NCBI GenBank assembly: GCA_017407905.1
Contig: JAFQVS010000066.1
Coordinates: 1 to 48,511 of the forward strand
DNA length: 48,511 bases
Reading direction: 5' to 3'
From: Bacteroidaceae bacterium
Lineage (GTDB): Bacteria > Bacteroidota > Bacteroidia > Bacteroidales > Bacteroidaceae
Part shown: positions 16,015-24,697 of the stretch, piece after piece
Layout: each line of letters opens with the position of its first letter
Numbering within the stretch: the first letter of the stretch is position 1
Notes under the pieces: generated by a model
Databases searched by the model: none
What the model saw: only the letters and a program-made list of their open reading frames with translations
Told to the model about the DNA's origin: nothing
Program-made: the position numbers and the translations under genes

Positions 16015-17220
16015 TTATTTTTTGTAGATTCCGCAGAAGTCAAGGATTACCTTGCTTTCGTCGTAGGGGAGGGTCTTGAATTTGTCGTGTGCGGTGAGCA
16101 TTACTATTATGTCCGATTTTTTGTATGCCTCGTCGTAGGGGGTGAGTTTATAGACGTTGTGCTCTTTTACGTTGGGCTCGACTACGAGTATGTTGGCGCC
16201 GTTGCATATTTGCATCACTTTGCCTACTATGTGGCTCGATGGCGACTCGCGCAGGTCGTCGATATTGGGCTTGAATGCAAGGCCCATCATTGCTACAAGG
16301 GGCTTGCGGTTGTTCTTTAACTCGAATTCGAGGATGGCGTTGCGCACTTTCTCGGCACACCACATTGATTTATAGTTGTTTATCTCGCGCGCAGTGGTTA
16401 TTATGCGGCTCTCTGCGGGGTAGTCCGAGATGATAAAATAGGGGTCAACGGCTATGCAGTGTCCGCCTACTCCGCAGCCGGGTTGCAGGATGTTGACGCG
16501 TGGGTGTTTGTTGGCAAGCTCTATGAGCTCCCATACGTTGATGCCTGCCTTGTCGCAGATGAGTGATAGCTCGTTGGCAAAGGCTATCTGTACGTCGCGG
16601 CTGCTGTTCTCGGTTAGTTTGCACATTTCGGCTGTGCGGCAGTTGGTCTTGTGCAGCTCGCCTTGTACGAATTGTGAGTAGAATTCTATTGCTTTTTCTG
16701 TCGATTCGGGGGTGAGGCCGCCTATGACGCGGTCGTTGTGCACAAGCTCGTATATTACGTTGCCGGGGAGTACGCGCTCGGGACAGTAGGCTATGTAGAT
16801 TTTTCCTTTGAGCTCGGGGCGTTGGTCGAAGATGAGCTTGGCCATTGCTTCGGTTGTTCCTATGGGTGAGGTCGATTCAATGACGTAAAGGTCGCCCTCT
16901 TTCAGCAGGGGGAGCACTGTGCGTGTGGCTGCTTCGACGTATGAGGTGTCGGGCTCGTGGTCGCCTTTGAAGGGAGTGGGAACAACTATAAAGTAGGCGT
17001 CGCTCTCTTGGGGGGTGGTGTAGGCTTTGAATTTGCCCTCTGCAATGACCTCTTGCAGCATCTCTTCCATTCCCGGCTCTATTATGTGGAGTTTGCCTTG
17101 GTTGGTTATTTCTACTACTTTTTCGTTAATATCTACTCCAATAACATCTATGCCGTGTTTGGCTGCTATAATGGATGTGGGAAGGCCTATATAGCCCAGT
17201 CCCATAAAACAGGCTTTCAT
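16015..17220 (-). CDS. wecC: UDP-N-acetyl-D-mannosamine dehydrogenase
   Basis: A 401-residue UDP-sugar dehydrogenase. N-terminal NAD-binding GLGYIGLP (7-14), TSPIGTT (118-123), the substrate-site K201 and N205 in EMCKLTENSSRDV, and the catalytic C255 in GCGVGGHCIAVDPYF. The last phrase and the lack of the UGD-type loop favour the WecC/UDP-ManNAc group over UDP-glucose dehydrogenases. It oxidises UDP-ManNAc to UDP-ManNAcA with two NAD. It lies 17 bases after wecB, which supplies its substrate. The ManNAcA transferase gene downstream is a pseudogene. Confidence 0.93.
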   Translation of the reverse strand: MKACFMGLGYIGLPTSIIAAKHGIDVIGVDINEKVVEITNQGKLHIIEPGMEEMLQEVIAEGKFKAYTTPQESDAYFIVVPTPFKGDHEPDTSYVEAATRTVLPLLKEGDLYVIESTSPIGTTEAMAKLIFDQRPELKGKIYIAYCPERVLPGNVIYELVHNDRVIGGLTPESTEKAIEFYSQFVQGELHKTNCRTAEMCKLTENSSRDVQIAFANELSLICDKAGINVWELIELANKHPRVNILQPGCGVGGHCIAVDPYFIISDYPAESRIITTAREINNYKSMWCAEKVRNAILEFELKNNRKPLVAMMGLAFKPNIDDLRESPSSHIVGKVMQICNGANILVVEPNVKEHNVYKLTPYDEAYKKSDIIVMLTAHDKFKTLPYDESKVILDFCGIYKK

Positions 17221-17237
17221 TGGTTTTATTTTGTATA

Positions 17238-18407
17238 TTATATAAGGTTATTATTTTTCTGTAGTGTTGCTACGATTCTTCCGCAGGCAAGGCCGTCGCC
17301 GTAGGGGTTGACGGCTTTGCTCATTGCGTCGTAGTGTGCTTGGTTGTCGAGCAATTGTGATACCTCGCTGACTATTTTGTTGTAGTCGGTTCCAACGAGC
17401 TTGACGGTGCCGGCTTCGAGGGCTTCGGGGCGCTCGGTGGTGTCGCGCATCACAAGTACGGGCTTGCCGAGGCCGGGTGCCTCTTCTTGTATGCCGCCGC
17501 TGTCGGTGAGTACAAGATTGCTCTTCTCCATAAGATAGACAAACGACAGATACTCAAGGGGCTCGATGAAGAACATATTGCCCAGATTGTTGAGATTCTC
17601 TCCAAAGACTTCGTGGATGGGCTTACGTACGTTGGGATTAAGGTGCATAGGATAGACAAAATCGACGTCGGGGTATTTTTGTGTGAGGTCTTTGATGGCG
17701 GTGCACATATTGATGAATCCCTCGCCGAAATTCTCGCGGCGGTGGCCGGTGATGAGCACGAGTTTCTTGCCGCCCGAGAGGCGGGTTACGTCGTAGCCGG
17801 CTTCGGCGAGCTGTGTTTGTAGGCGGCTGTCGAGTGCTTTGTCCTCTTTTATTTTGTTTACCACCCAATAGAGTGCGTCGATGACGGTGTTTCCCGTTAC
17901 GCTTATGCTCTCTTCGGCTACGGCCTCGCGCAGAAGGTTGGCTTTGCTCAAGGGGGTGGGGGCAAAATTGTATGTTGCTATGCGGCCGGTTATTTGTCGG
18001 TTCATCTCCTCGGGCCACGGGCTGTAGATGTTGTGTGTGCGCAGTCCGGCCTCGACGTGTCCGACGGGTATTTGCTTGTAGAATGCGGCAAGGGCGGCGG
18101 CGGTGCTGGTGCTTGTGTCGCCGTGGACAAGGACAATGTCGGGCTGTGCCTCTTGTAGTACGTCGCGCATTCCGGTGAGTACGCGGGCGGTTACGTCGTA
18201 AAGGTCTTGCCCTTGTTTCATTATGTTAAGGTCGTAGTCGGGGGTTATCTCGAATAGTTGCAGCACTTGGTCGAGCATTTGACGGTGCTGGCCGGTTACG
18301 CATACTATTGTCTTGAATGTTTGTGGGTGTTTTTGAAATTCTTTCACAAGGGGGGCCATCTTGATGGCTTCGGGGCGCGTTCCAAAAACAAGCATTATTT
18401 TCCTCAT
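17238..18407 (-). CDS. wecB: UDP-N-acetylglucosamine 2-epimerase
   Basis: A 389-residue non-hydrolysing epimerase. The start MRKIMLVFGTRPEAIKMAPL, VHGDTSTSTAAALAAF, VGHVEAGLRT, TGHRRENFG and LTDSGGIQEEAPGLGKPVL are family landmarks, with the catalytic Asp and Glu residues in these loops. It interconverts UDP-GlcNAc and UDP-ManNAc. The frame could begin 20 codons earlier at 18467, but that would overlap the upstream gene and add a non-homologous leader, so ATG 18407 is chosen, leaving a 23-base gap. Confidence 0.95.
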   Translation of the reverse strand: MRKIMLVFGTRPEAIKMAPLVKEFQKHPQTFKTIVCVTGQHRQMLDQVLQLFEITPDYDLNIMKQGQDLYDVTARVLTGMRDVLQEAQPDIVLVHGDTSTSTAAALAAFYKQIPVGHVEAGLRTHNIYSPWPEEMNRQITGRIATYNFAPTPLSKANLLREAVAEESISVTGNTVIDALYWVVNKIKEDKALDSRLQTQLAEAGYDVTRLSGGKKLVLITGHRRENFGEGFINMCTAIKDLTQKYPDVDFVYPMHLNPNVRKPIHEVFGENLNNLGNMFFIEPLEYLSFVYLMEKSNLVLTDSGGIQEEAPGLGKPVLVMRDTTERPEALEAGTVKLVGTDYNKIVSEVSQLLDNQAHYDAMSKAVNPYGDGLACGRIVATLQKNNNLI

Positions 18408-18430
18408 AATAGCTTTTTGTCTTCTTATAT

Positions 18431-19450
18431 CTAATATGTTTGTTTGCTCAGTAGGTTGTTTCCCCAATTGTATATTTTTTCGATTGTGGGGAGGTGGAGG
18501 CCTTGTCTTATGGCTGTTTGGTATATGTATCGAAGGCCGTAGTTAAAGTCTTCTTGAAAATAGCGGCTTTGTAGGTCGGGCTGCCATCCTTTTTCGCTCT
18601 CGCTCATTGGGGCGGCAATGCCTTTGAAGCTCTCGATGGATGTTATTTTGCGTGTGAGGCTTGGGGCATCGTGGCTCTCGTAGTGTTCTAAAATGGGGGT
18701 CAGATAGTTGGGTGTTACGGGCAGTGTCCCGAGCAGTGTGAATAGCTCTTTGTCCATTGCCATAAGGTACTCAGAGGCGCTATCGTCCCACTCTTCGTAA
18801 AATAGGTGTCTGCGGTTGTAGTATTTCTCTTTGTCCCAATCTTTGAACAGTGAGTATAGGCGTGCGGGATGCAGTATGGGGTTGCTGTTGGTAAAGGTTG
18901 CTTCGTAGTGGTTGGCCAAAAGGCGGGTGGGGCGGTCGAAGAGGTGTTCAATCTGTTGTCTGAAGGCCTCTTTGTCGCTGCAATTTTCTATGGCAATGTT
19001 GTGCGATGGCTTGTAGCCCAATAGGTTGGCGCTTCGGCCGTACTCTTTTGTGCGGGCTATGAAGGGTACTCGCTGGAAGCCCCACAGCGGGGTGGTGGTT
19101 CCGAAAATTTCTATTGCCTCGAAGAAAAATCCTGTCGAGCAGAATACGCTGCCTACAAAGACGCCGGGCTTTATGTGGGGCTGTATGCTCTGAAGCTCGC
19201 TCTTTATTGCGTAGCCGGGCAGACAGAGTAGTATAATGTCGGCCTTGGGGATTGCTTCTGCGGCGCTGTCGGTTATTTTGGTGAGGGGGGCGGTTATTGT
19301 CGCTCCTTCGGGGGTGTGTACCCGGATGTCTTTTTGCCACGCTTGCGGGCGGCGTGTGAGTATGTTTACCGAAATATCCTCTTTTGCGGCAAGGTAGCCG
19401 GCTGTTACGTGTCCCAAAGAACCGCCTCCGCAAATGCAAATGGTTGTCAT
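18431..19450 (-). CDS. Opine dehydrogenase-like NAD(P) oxidoreductase
   Basis: A 339-residue protein of the octopine/nopaline dehydrogenase family. The N-terminal Rossmann motif is ICICGGGSLGHVTAGYLA (about 4-21). The C-terminal helical domain has FTNSNPILHPARLYSLF (N190, H194), matching the family's catalytic His region. Family members reductively join the amino group of an amino acid to a 2-keto acid, or act as ketopantoate-reductase-like enzymes. Its start overlaps the stop of the upstream nucleotidyltransferase-aminotransferase gene (ATGA), so the two are translationally coupled and probably act in one pathway, perhaps making an opine-like or amine decoration of the polysaccharide. The substrate is unknown. 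Confidence 0.75.
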   Translation of the reverse strand: MTTICICGGGSLGHVTAGYLAAKEDISVNILTRRPQAWQKDIRVHTPEGATITAPLTKITDSAAEAIPKADIILLCLPGYAIKSELQSIQPHIKPGVFVGSVFCSTGFFFEAIEIFGTTTPLWGFQRVPFIARTKEYGRSANLLGYKPSHNIAIENCSDKEAFRQQIEHLFDRPTRLLANHYEATFTNSNPILHPARLYSLFKDWDKEKYYNRRHLFYEEWDDSASEYLMAMDKELFTLLGTLPVTPNYLTPILEHYESHDAPSLTRKITSIESFKGIAAPMSESEKGWQPDLQSRYFQEDFNYGLRYIYQTAIRQGLHLPTIEKIYNWGNNLLSKQTY

Positions 19451-21261
19451 TTTTCCAATTGTTTAAGTGATTCGATGAGGCGGGTGTTGTCGTTGTGGTC
19501 GCGTACGGCTATGCGCATATATTGCTTGCCGTCGAACCCTTGCTTGCCCGAGCAGTCGCGCATAAGTATGTTAAATTCTTTGAGCATCTTCAGCACGAGG
19601 CCGCTTGCGGTGTAGGGGGGAAGCACTTCGGTGAGGAAATAGTTGGCTTCGGAGGGGATTACGCGCAGGAAACTTATTTGGCGTAGTTGCTGCTCGAAGA
19701 GGTTGCGCTCTTCGATGAATTTTTGGCAGGCGCGTCGGTACTCTTTTTCGTATTTTGTGTATATCTGCATAAAATACTCACAGAAGGAGTTTATGTTCCA
19801 GATGCTTACTGCGCTTTTGAGGCTTGATATTATCTGTGTGTCGGCCGAGCAGAGGATGCCCAAGCGTATGCCGGGAACGCCGTAGCTTTTGCTGATGGAC
19901 TTTATTACCAGCATATTGGGGTGGCTTTCGAGCGTGCTGTCGTGCAGGAGGGTGTTGTGCTCCCAATTGTTGCTAAAATCGACGAAGCTCTCATCGACGA
20001 TGAGGCGTATCTCTTTGCTTTCGCACCACGAGGCGAGATTTAGAATATCTTGCTTGGGGATAAAATTGCCTGTGGGGTTGTCGGGGTTGATGAGTAGTAT
20101 GTTGTCTGCGTGATGCTCTCCGAAATAGTCTATTAGGTCTTGGGCCGAGTAACGATATTCGTTGTTCTGTGGCACAAAGGTTACTATAGTGCTTTTGTCG
20201 CGGCGGTTGGGGTACTCCTCGAACGTGGGGCGTGTTATTCCTATTGTGCCGGGGAGTTGCTCCATAAGTATTTTTATGAGCTCGGCGGCGCCGTTGCCCG
20301 GCAGAATGTACTCCTCTTTTATGCCCCAGCATTTGCTGGCCAAAAGGGTGTTTACTTTCATTCCCGAGGGGTATTGGGTGATGAGTGTGCCGAAATTGGC
20401 CTGCATTTCGTCTATTATCTTCGAGGGGGGAAAGTAGGGGTTCACAAGGTAGCAGTAGTCGAGCATTTTGGGGAAGCGCCAATAGCCTCCGAAGCGACCG
20501 TAGTATTTGCGCAGAATGTCTTTCTCTTCGGCGAAAAGGGCTTCGGCAATGTCAAGGTCTTGCTTGTCGTCTATTTCGTACCACTTTTCGTTTGTTATGG
20601 GCAGTGCTTTCAGCTCTTTGTTGTCGAGGAGGGTGATGATGCGCAGTACATTTTCGTAATACTCGTTGTTGCCCACTGCTTTTGAGTAGGCTTCGAGGAA
20701 GGGGATATATTTTGTTCTGCTAAATTCCTTTGAGAATTTGTAGATGTTTATTGTCTTGTAGTATTTATCGGCCTCGCTGAAGGAGAATGCCTCTTTGGGG
20801 ATGAAATTTATTATGTTCTTCTCGTCGTCGATACACACCATTGTGCCGTCCATCCAACTCTCGTATTTTGCTACAAGGGCAAGGTTGGGGTAGGGGTTGT
20901 CGGTGATAAGCGAGAATAGGTTGTCGTCAAATATAAGGTCGCTCTCGATGAGCAGTGTGTCGTCCTGTTGCATCTGCTCTTTGGCAAGTGCAAGGGAGTA
21001 TATGTTGTTGGTCTTGTCGTAGATGGGGTTGTTGATGTATTCAATTTTTGTGCCCGAATATTGGTTGCCTACGTGCTTTTTTAGCTCGTCGCCTTTGTAT
21101 CCTACGACTATTACAATGCGGCTGAGCGACAGCTTGGATAGTTGGCCCAGCAAACGGTCGATGAGACGTGTGCCGTTTACTTGTACCATACATTTTGTGT
21201 TGTCTTTGGTAAACTCGCCGAGGCGGCGACCCATTCCTGCTGCTAATATTATTGCTTGCAC
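19447..21261 (-). CDS. Nucleotidyltransferase-aminotransferase fusion
   Basis: A 604-residue two-domain protein. Residues 1-245 are a sugar/phosphocholine-type nucleotidyltransferase: LAAGMGRRLG (6-15), KCMVQVNG (23-30), LIESDLIF (104-111) and EIDD (229-232), resembling LicC-like cytidylyltransferases. Residues 255-604 are a PLP-dependent class I/II enzyme of the HisC/CobD type: INPDNPTGNF (391-400), VDES (422-425), SISKSYGVPGIRLG with PLP lysine K458, and R466. One reading is that it makes an amino compound or decarboxylates a phospho-amino acid and activates it as a CDP or UDP derivative. A related domain pairing (PntC) is known for phosphonates, but its aminotransferase is class V, so this is not the same enzyme. 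It is coupled to the opine-dehydrogenase-like gene downstream. Confidence 0.8.
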   Translation of the reverse strand: MQAIILAAGMGRRLGEFTKDNTKCMVQVNGTRLIDRLLGQLSKLSLSRIVIVVGYKGDELKKHVGNQYSGTKIEYINNPIYDKTNNIYSLALAKEQMQQDDTLLIESDLIFDDNLFSLITDNPYPNLALVAKYESWMDGTMVCIDDEKNIINFIPKEAFSFSEADKYYKTINIYKFSKEFSRTKYIPFLEAYSKAVGNNEYYENVLRIITLLDNKELKALPITNEKWYEIDDKQDLDIAEALFAEEKDILRKYYGRFGGYWRFPKMLDYCYLVNPYFPPSKIIDEMQANFGTLITQYPSGMKVNTLLASKCWGIKEEYILPGNGAAELIKILMEQLPGTIGITRPTFEEYPNRRDKSTIVTFVPQNNEYRYSAQDLIDYFGEHHADNILLINPDNPTGNFIPKQDILNLASWCESKEIRLIVDESFVDFSNNWEHNTLLHDSTLESHPNMLVIKSISKSYGVPGIRLGILCSADTQIISSLKSAVSIWNINSFCEYFMQIYTKYEKEYRRACQKFIEERNLFEQQLRQISFLRVIPSEANYFLTEVLPPYTASGLVLKMLKEFNILMRDCSGKQGFDGKQYMRIAVRDHNDNTRLIESLKQLEK

Positions 21262-21409
21262 GTTGTTGTTTGTTTTTTGTTCTGCTTTTCTGTGCGCAAA
21301 ATGTGCGTTACTTTGTTGCTTACGGTATATAAGTTTGCATATATCATAGCCTTTTGGGGGGCTACGATATATGCAATGCTTATCTTTTTACCATATTATA
21401 TATAGTATA

Positions 21410-23905
21410 TTACAGTTTTGTGTTCTCTTCATTATCCTCTTTGTCGTCGCTGTAATAACCATAGCCGTGGCCGTAGCCGTAGCCGTAACCGTAGCTGTAA
21501 CCGTAACGATAGCCGTAGCGGTAACCGTAGCGGCTGCCGTAGCGCCCACCCTTGTCTTCCATACCATTGAGTATGAGGCTGATGCTCTTGAAACGCTCCT
21601 CTTTTGCAAGGTTTTCAATCTCGGGCACCATACTGCGCTCCAATAGTCCGCTGCGGACAACGAACATTGTGCGGTCGGCGTTCTTCTCGATGATGCTTGT
21701 GTCGGCTACAATGTCGATGGGAGGACAGTCGATTACAATATAGTCGTATTTGCTGCGCGACGACTCGATAAGGTCGTGGAAGCGTTTGTCTTCGAGTAGC
21801 TCGGTGGGGTTGGGGGGGATTGTACCCACGGGGATAATGTGCAGCCCCTTGAATGTCTCGCTCTTAATCATACATTTGTTGATGTCATCTTCGAGCCCGG
21901 CAAGATAGTTGCTCAGACCAACTTTGGGTGCGTTGACGAATGTGCTGAGTGATGCGTGGCGCATATCACCGTCGATGAGCAGCACTCGCTTGCCCTTGAG
22001 GGCCATTGAGGCTCCGAGGTTCATTGTGATGAATGACTTTCCGCTACCGGGGTTGAACGAGGTGATTATGAGCACGTGTTTGTGGTTCTCATTGACCATA
22101 AACTCGATATTGGTTCGCATCACGCGGAAGGCCTCGTTTATAATGTTGCGGCTGCCGTCTTTTACTACTACTTTTAGTTTCTCGCTCTGTTTCTTCCACG
22201 GTAGCTGACGCTTGCGACGGTAGGCAAGAGGTATTTCGCCGATAACGGGAATGTTGACGCTCTCGAGGTCTTTGCGGCTGCGTATTTTTGTGTCGAGGAA
22301 TTCGCGTGCGATGAGCAGACCGATGGGAATCATAATTCCTATGGCAAAGGCAAACATATACATCTTTTTGCCGTTGGGGCCCGAGGCTGCGAATGAGCCT
22401 GTGGGAGGCGTTACGACGCGTGTGTTATAGGCGGTGAACGCTTTTGACAATTCGTTCTCTTCGCGCTTTTGCAGGAGGAACAGATAAAGTTGCTCTTTTA
22501 CAGTCTGGTTACGACCCTCTGACACAAGGAACATTGACTGTGTGGGGTTCTTGGCCAATTGCTCGTTGGTGCTTGTGCGCTCGCGCTCGAATGTCGCAAT
22601 TTGTGTTTTCAGTGTTCTTATGAGATTGGTTACCGAACCGATTATTCCCTCGCGCATTGCTGCGAGTGAAATGTCCATATCCTTTACAAGGGGGTTATTC
22701 TCGCTACTGTTTATTACAATATTGTTGCGCTGGAGCATTGCCTGATTGTATTTCTCAATCTGCGAGTTTAGCCCTGTGCTCGAGAGTTGCAGCGATGGCA
22801 GAATCTGATTCTTTGTCTTGTTGTCGCTTAGGTAGTCGAGAATGAAATTAGATATTGACAGCTCGTTGTTGAGCTCGATAATCTGATTGCTTATCTTTTG
22901 ATTTTGGCTCATATACATTGCGGTTGTCGAGCTTAGGTCGGGCAAGAGGTTGCGGCTCTTGTAGGTCGAGATGATGCTATCGACATTTTCGAGCTCCATT
23001 GCAATGTCTTCGAGACGGTCGTTGATAAATACAGAGGTGTGCTCGGCAAGCTGGTTCTTGTCGGCAATCCATCGTTCGTTGTAAACCTCGATGACGGCGT
23101 TCAGCACATCCTCGGCACGCTTGGTCGATCTATCAACCATTGAGATGGTGATAATGTCGGCCTCTTTGTCCTTGAGGCTGAATGAGAGTTTGCCTGCATA
23201 GATGTTTGCGCTGCTGTACAGGCCTATGCGGGTTACGTGTATTGTCTGTGTCTCTTCGGGGGCGGTGTAATAGGGGGTAGCCTCTATTGTCAGGCGTCCG
23301 ATGGGGGTGTTCAGGGTATCGATGGCTTGTGCGTTGCTCTTATATTCGGCTATGCGGCCTTTGATTGTCTGGTCGGGGTCAATCTCTCTCTTGTCGCCTC
23401 CGTATGCGTAGTTGAATTGGTTGATTGAGAAACTGCCATCGGGGTTTATTGTCAATTTGAATGATGCGTAGGCGTTGTCGGGAATATCGACGATGGTGGC
23501 TTTTATGGGTAAATTGCTACCGTAGAGTACTTGATTGTACAAAAGGCCTTCGCGCTCGTAATTCATATCGAGATTCAGACGGTTTACTACCTCGTAGATG
23601 TTCGAGGGGGATTGAAGCGCATAAATTTCGTTGTAAACGGTGGTATTGCCGCGGAAGGCGCTCATCGCAGCAAATTTCTCCATCTGTTCGCCCATATTGC
23701 CCTGCTCGCCGGTCTTGATGAGAATGTCGGTGTAACGCGAGTAGGTGGGGTGGGTGGTCGAAACTTTATATATGGCTAAACTCAAACAGATGAAAAGCGA
23801 TAGTACGAACCAACGCCACTTAGCCAAACAAAGAAATAAAAAGTCTCTGATGTTAAACTCTTCCTCGGATTGACGATTGAAGTTGTTTATGAGATTGTTC
23901 TCCAT
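21410..23905 (-). CDS. wzc: Wzc-like chain-length regulator and tyrosine kinase
   Basis: An 831-residue inner-membrane protein. The N-terminal Wzz domain begins after a short cytoplasmic stretch, with membrane segment 1 at WRWFVLSLFICLSLAIY (about 30-46), a long periplasmic coiled region, and membrane segment 2 at MFAFAIGIMIPIGLLIA (about 510-527). The cytoplasmic BY-kinase domain has the Walker A motif FNPGSGKSFITMN (about 612-624), the A' motif LLIDGDMR and the Walker B YDYIVIDCPP. The C-terminal tail carries a Tyr cluster (14 Tyr in residues 788-818) for autophosphorylation, encoded by a hexanucleotide repeat. It sets chain length together with the export protein upstream (3-base gap to wza). 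Confidence 0.93.
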   Translation of the reverse strand: MENNLINNFNRQSEEEFNIRDFLFLCLAKWRWFVLSLFICLSLAIYKVSTTHPTYSRYTDILIKTGEQGNMGEQMEKFAAMSAFRGNTTVYNEIYALQSPSNIYEVVNRLNLDMNYEREGLLYNQVLYGSNLPIKATIVDIPDNAYASFKLTINPDGSFSINQFNYAYGGDKREIDPDQTIKGRIAEYKSNAQAIDTLNTPIGRLTIEATPYYTAPEETQTIHVTRIGLYSSANIYAGKLSFSLKDKEADIITISMVDRSTKRAEDVLNAVIEVYNERWIADKNQLAEHTSVFINDRLEDIAMELENVDSIISTYKSRNLLPDLSSTTAMYMSQNQKISNQIIELNNELSISNFILDYLSDNKTKNQILPSLQLSSTGLNSQIEKYNQAMLQRNNIVINSSENNPLVKDMDISLAAMREGIIGSVTNLIRTLKTQIATFERERTSTNEQLAKNPTQSMFLVSEGRNQTVKEQLYLFLLQKREENELSKAFTAYNTRVVTPPTGSFAASGPNGKKMYMFAFAIGIMIPIGLLIAREFLDTKIRSRKDLESVNIPVIGEIPLAYRRKRQLPWKKQSEKLKVVVKDGSRNIINEAFRVMRTNIEFMVNENHKHVLIITSFNPGSGKSFITMNLGASMALKGKRVLLIDGDMRHASLSTFVNAPKVGLSNYLAGLEDDINKCMIKSETFKGLHIIPVGTIPPNPTELLEDKRFHDLIESSRSKYDYIVIDCPPIDIVADTSIIEKNADRTMFVVRSGLLERSMVPEIENLAKEERFKSISLILNGMEDKGGRYGSRYGYRYGYRYGYSYGYGYGYGHGYGYYSDDKEDNEENTKL
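21452..21544 (-). repeat. Hexanucleotide repeat coding the Gly-Tyr tail of Wzc
   Basis: About fifteen near-identical 6-base units alternate codons for Tyr and Gly/Arg/Ser/His (residues 788-818, e.g. YGYRYGYRYGYSYGYGYGYG). The 6-bp period keeps the frame, so slippage would change the number of phosphorylatable tyrosines without breaking the gene. Confidence 0.85.
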
Positions 23906-23908
23906 AGT

Positions 23909-24697
23909 TTATCGTGTGATTAGGTTAATAACTGAGGTGAGAAGTGAGGCAATTGAAATCCAAAATGCCGATGAGCGTATGTTGTTGCCGTTCACTGTTG
24001 CTTGACGTGCGCGCATCTTGTTGGGCTCGACGTAGATGACATCGTTCTGCTGGATGTAATAAACGGGCGATTTTTGGAGCTCTTCGAGTGAGCAGAGGTT
24101 GACTTTGTAAACTCGCTCGGTGTTGTCCTCTTCGCGGCGAATTACCTGAACATTGGTGCGCTGGCCCTGTATGGTGAGGTCGCCGGCAGTGCTGATGGCA
24201 TCGAGGATGGTTATTGCATCGCGGTCGATTGAATAGCTGTTGGGGTTTTTTACCTCGCCCAATATTGCGTATTTAAGATTCGCAAACTCGACTGTTACCG
24301 TTGCGTCTTTTGCTTGTCCCTCTTTGTCGAGAAGGCTCTTTATCTTCTTGGCAACCTCGCTGCGTGTCATTCCTGCAACGTGTACTCGGCCCAATGTGGG
24401 AAAGTTTATGTATCCTTCTTTGTCGATTGTGTAGGCCGAAATTCCCACAGATGTTCCGTAGCTGCCCGAACCACCTATTTGTCGTGAGACGTAGGGCAGA
24501 TTGAGTGAGTTGGTCAGCTCTTGATTGCGAGTATTTACCAAAATGCTGATTTTGTCCTCGGGCTTTAGGGTAATTAGTTTGCGCTCAATTGTTGACACTG
24601 TGCCGTGTTGGGCATCCTGAAAATATGCAATATCCTTTGTGGAACTGCAAGATGCCAGCATTAGTAGCAGGCTGAGAGTAAAAAGAATTTTTTTCAT
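23909..24697 (-). CDS. wza: Wza-like polysaccharide export lipoprotein
   Basis: A 262-residue outer-membrane export protein. The signal peptide ends in the lipobox LASC (C17). A poly_export domain follows (about 40-125, with LKPEDKISILV and INFPTLGRVHVAGMTRSEV) and an SLBB domain (about 130-225, with ILGEVKNPNSYSIDRDAITI). The end has a hydrophobic helix (SAFWISIASLLTSVINLI, about 242-260), the membrane-spanning C-terminus seen in this family. It forms the outer-membrane exit channel and is the first gene of the operon; wzc starts 3 bases downstream. Smaller than E. coli Wza, as usual in Bacteroidota. Confidence 0.92.
   Translation of the reverse strand: MKKILFTLSLLLMLASCSSTKDIAYFQDAQHGTVSTIERKLITLKPEDKISILVNTRNQELTNSLNLPYVSRQIGGSGSYGTSVGISAYTIDKEGYINFPTLGRVHVAGMTRSEVAKKIKSLLDKEGQAKDATVTVEFANLKYAILGEVKNPNSYSIDRDAITILDAISTAGDLTIQGQRTNVQVIRREEDNTERVYKVNLCSLEELQKSPVYYIQQNDVIYVEPNKMRARQATVNGNNIRSSAFWISIASLLTSVINLITR

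Noticed and set aside
17238..18467. Longer start for wecB at 18467
   Set aside because: The extra 20 residues overlap the upstream gene and are not part of the family; ATG 18407 is the conserved start.
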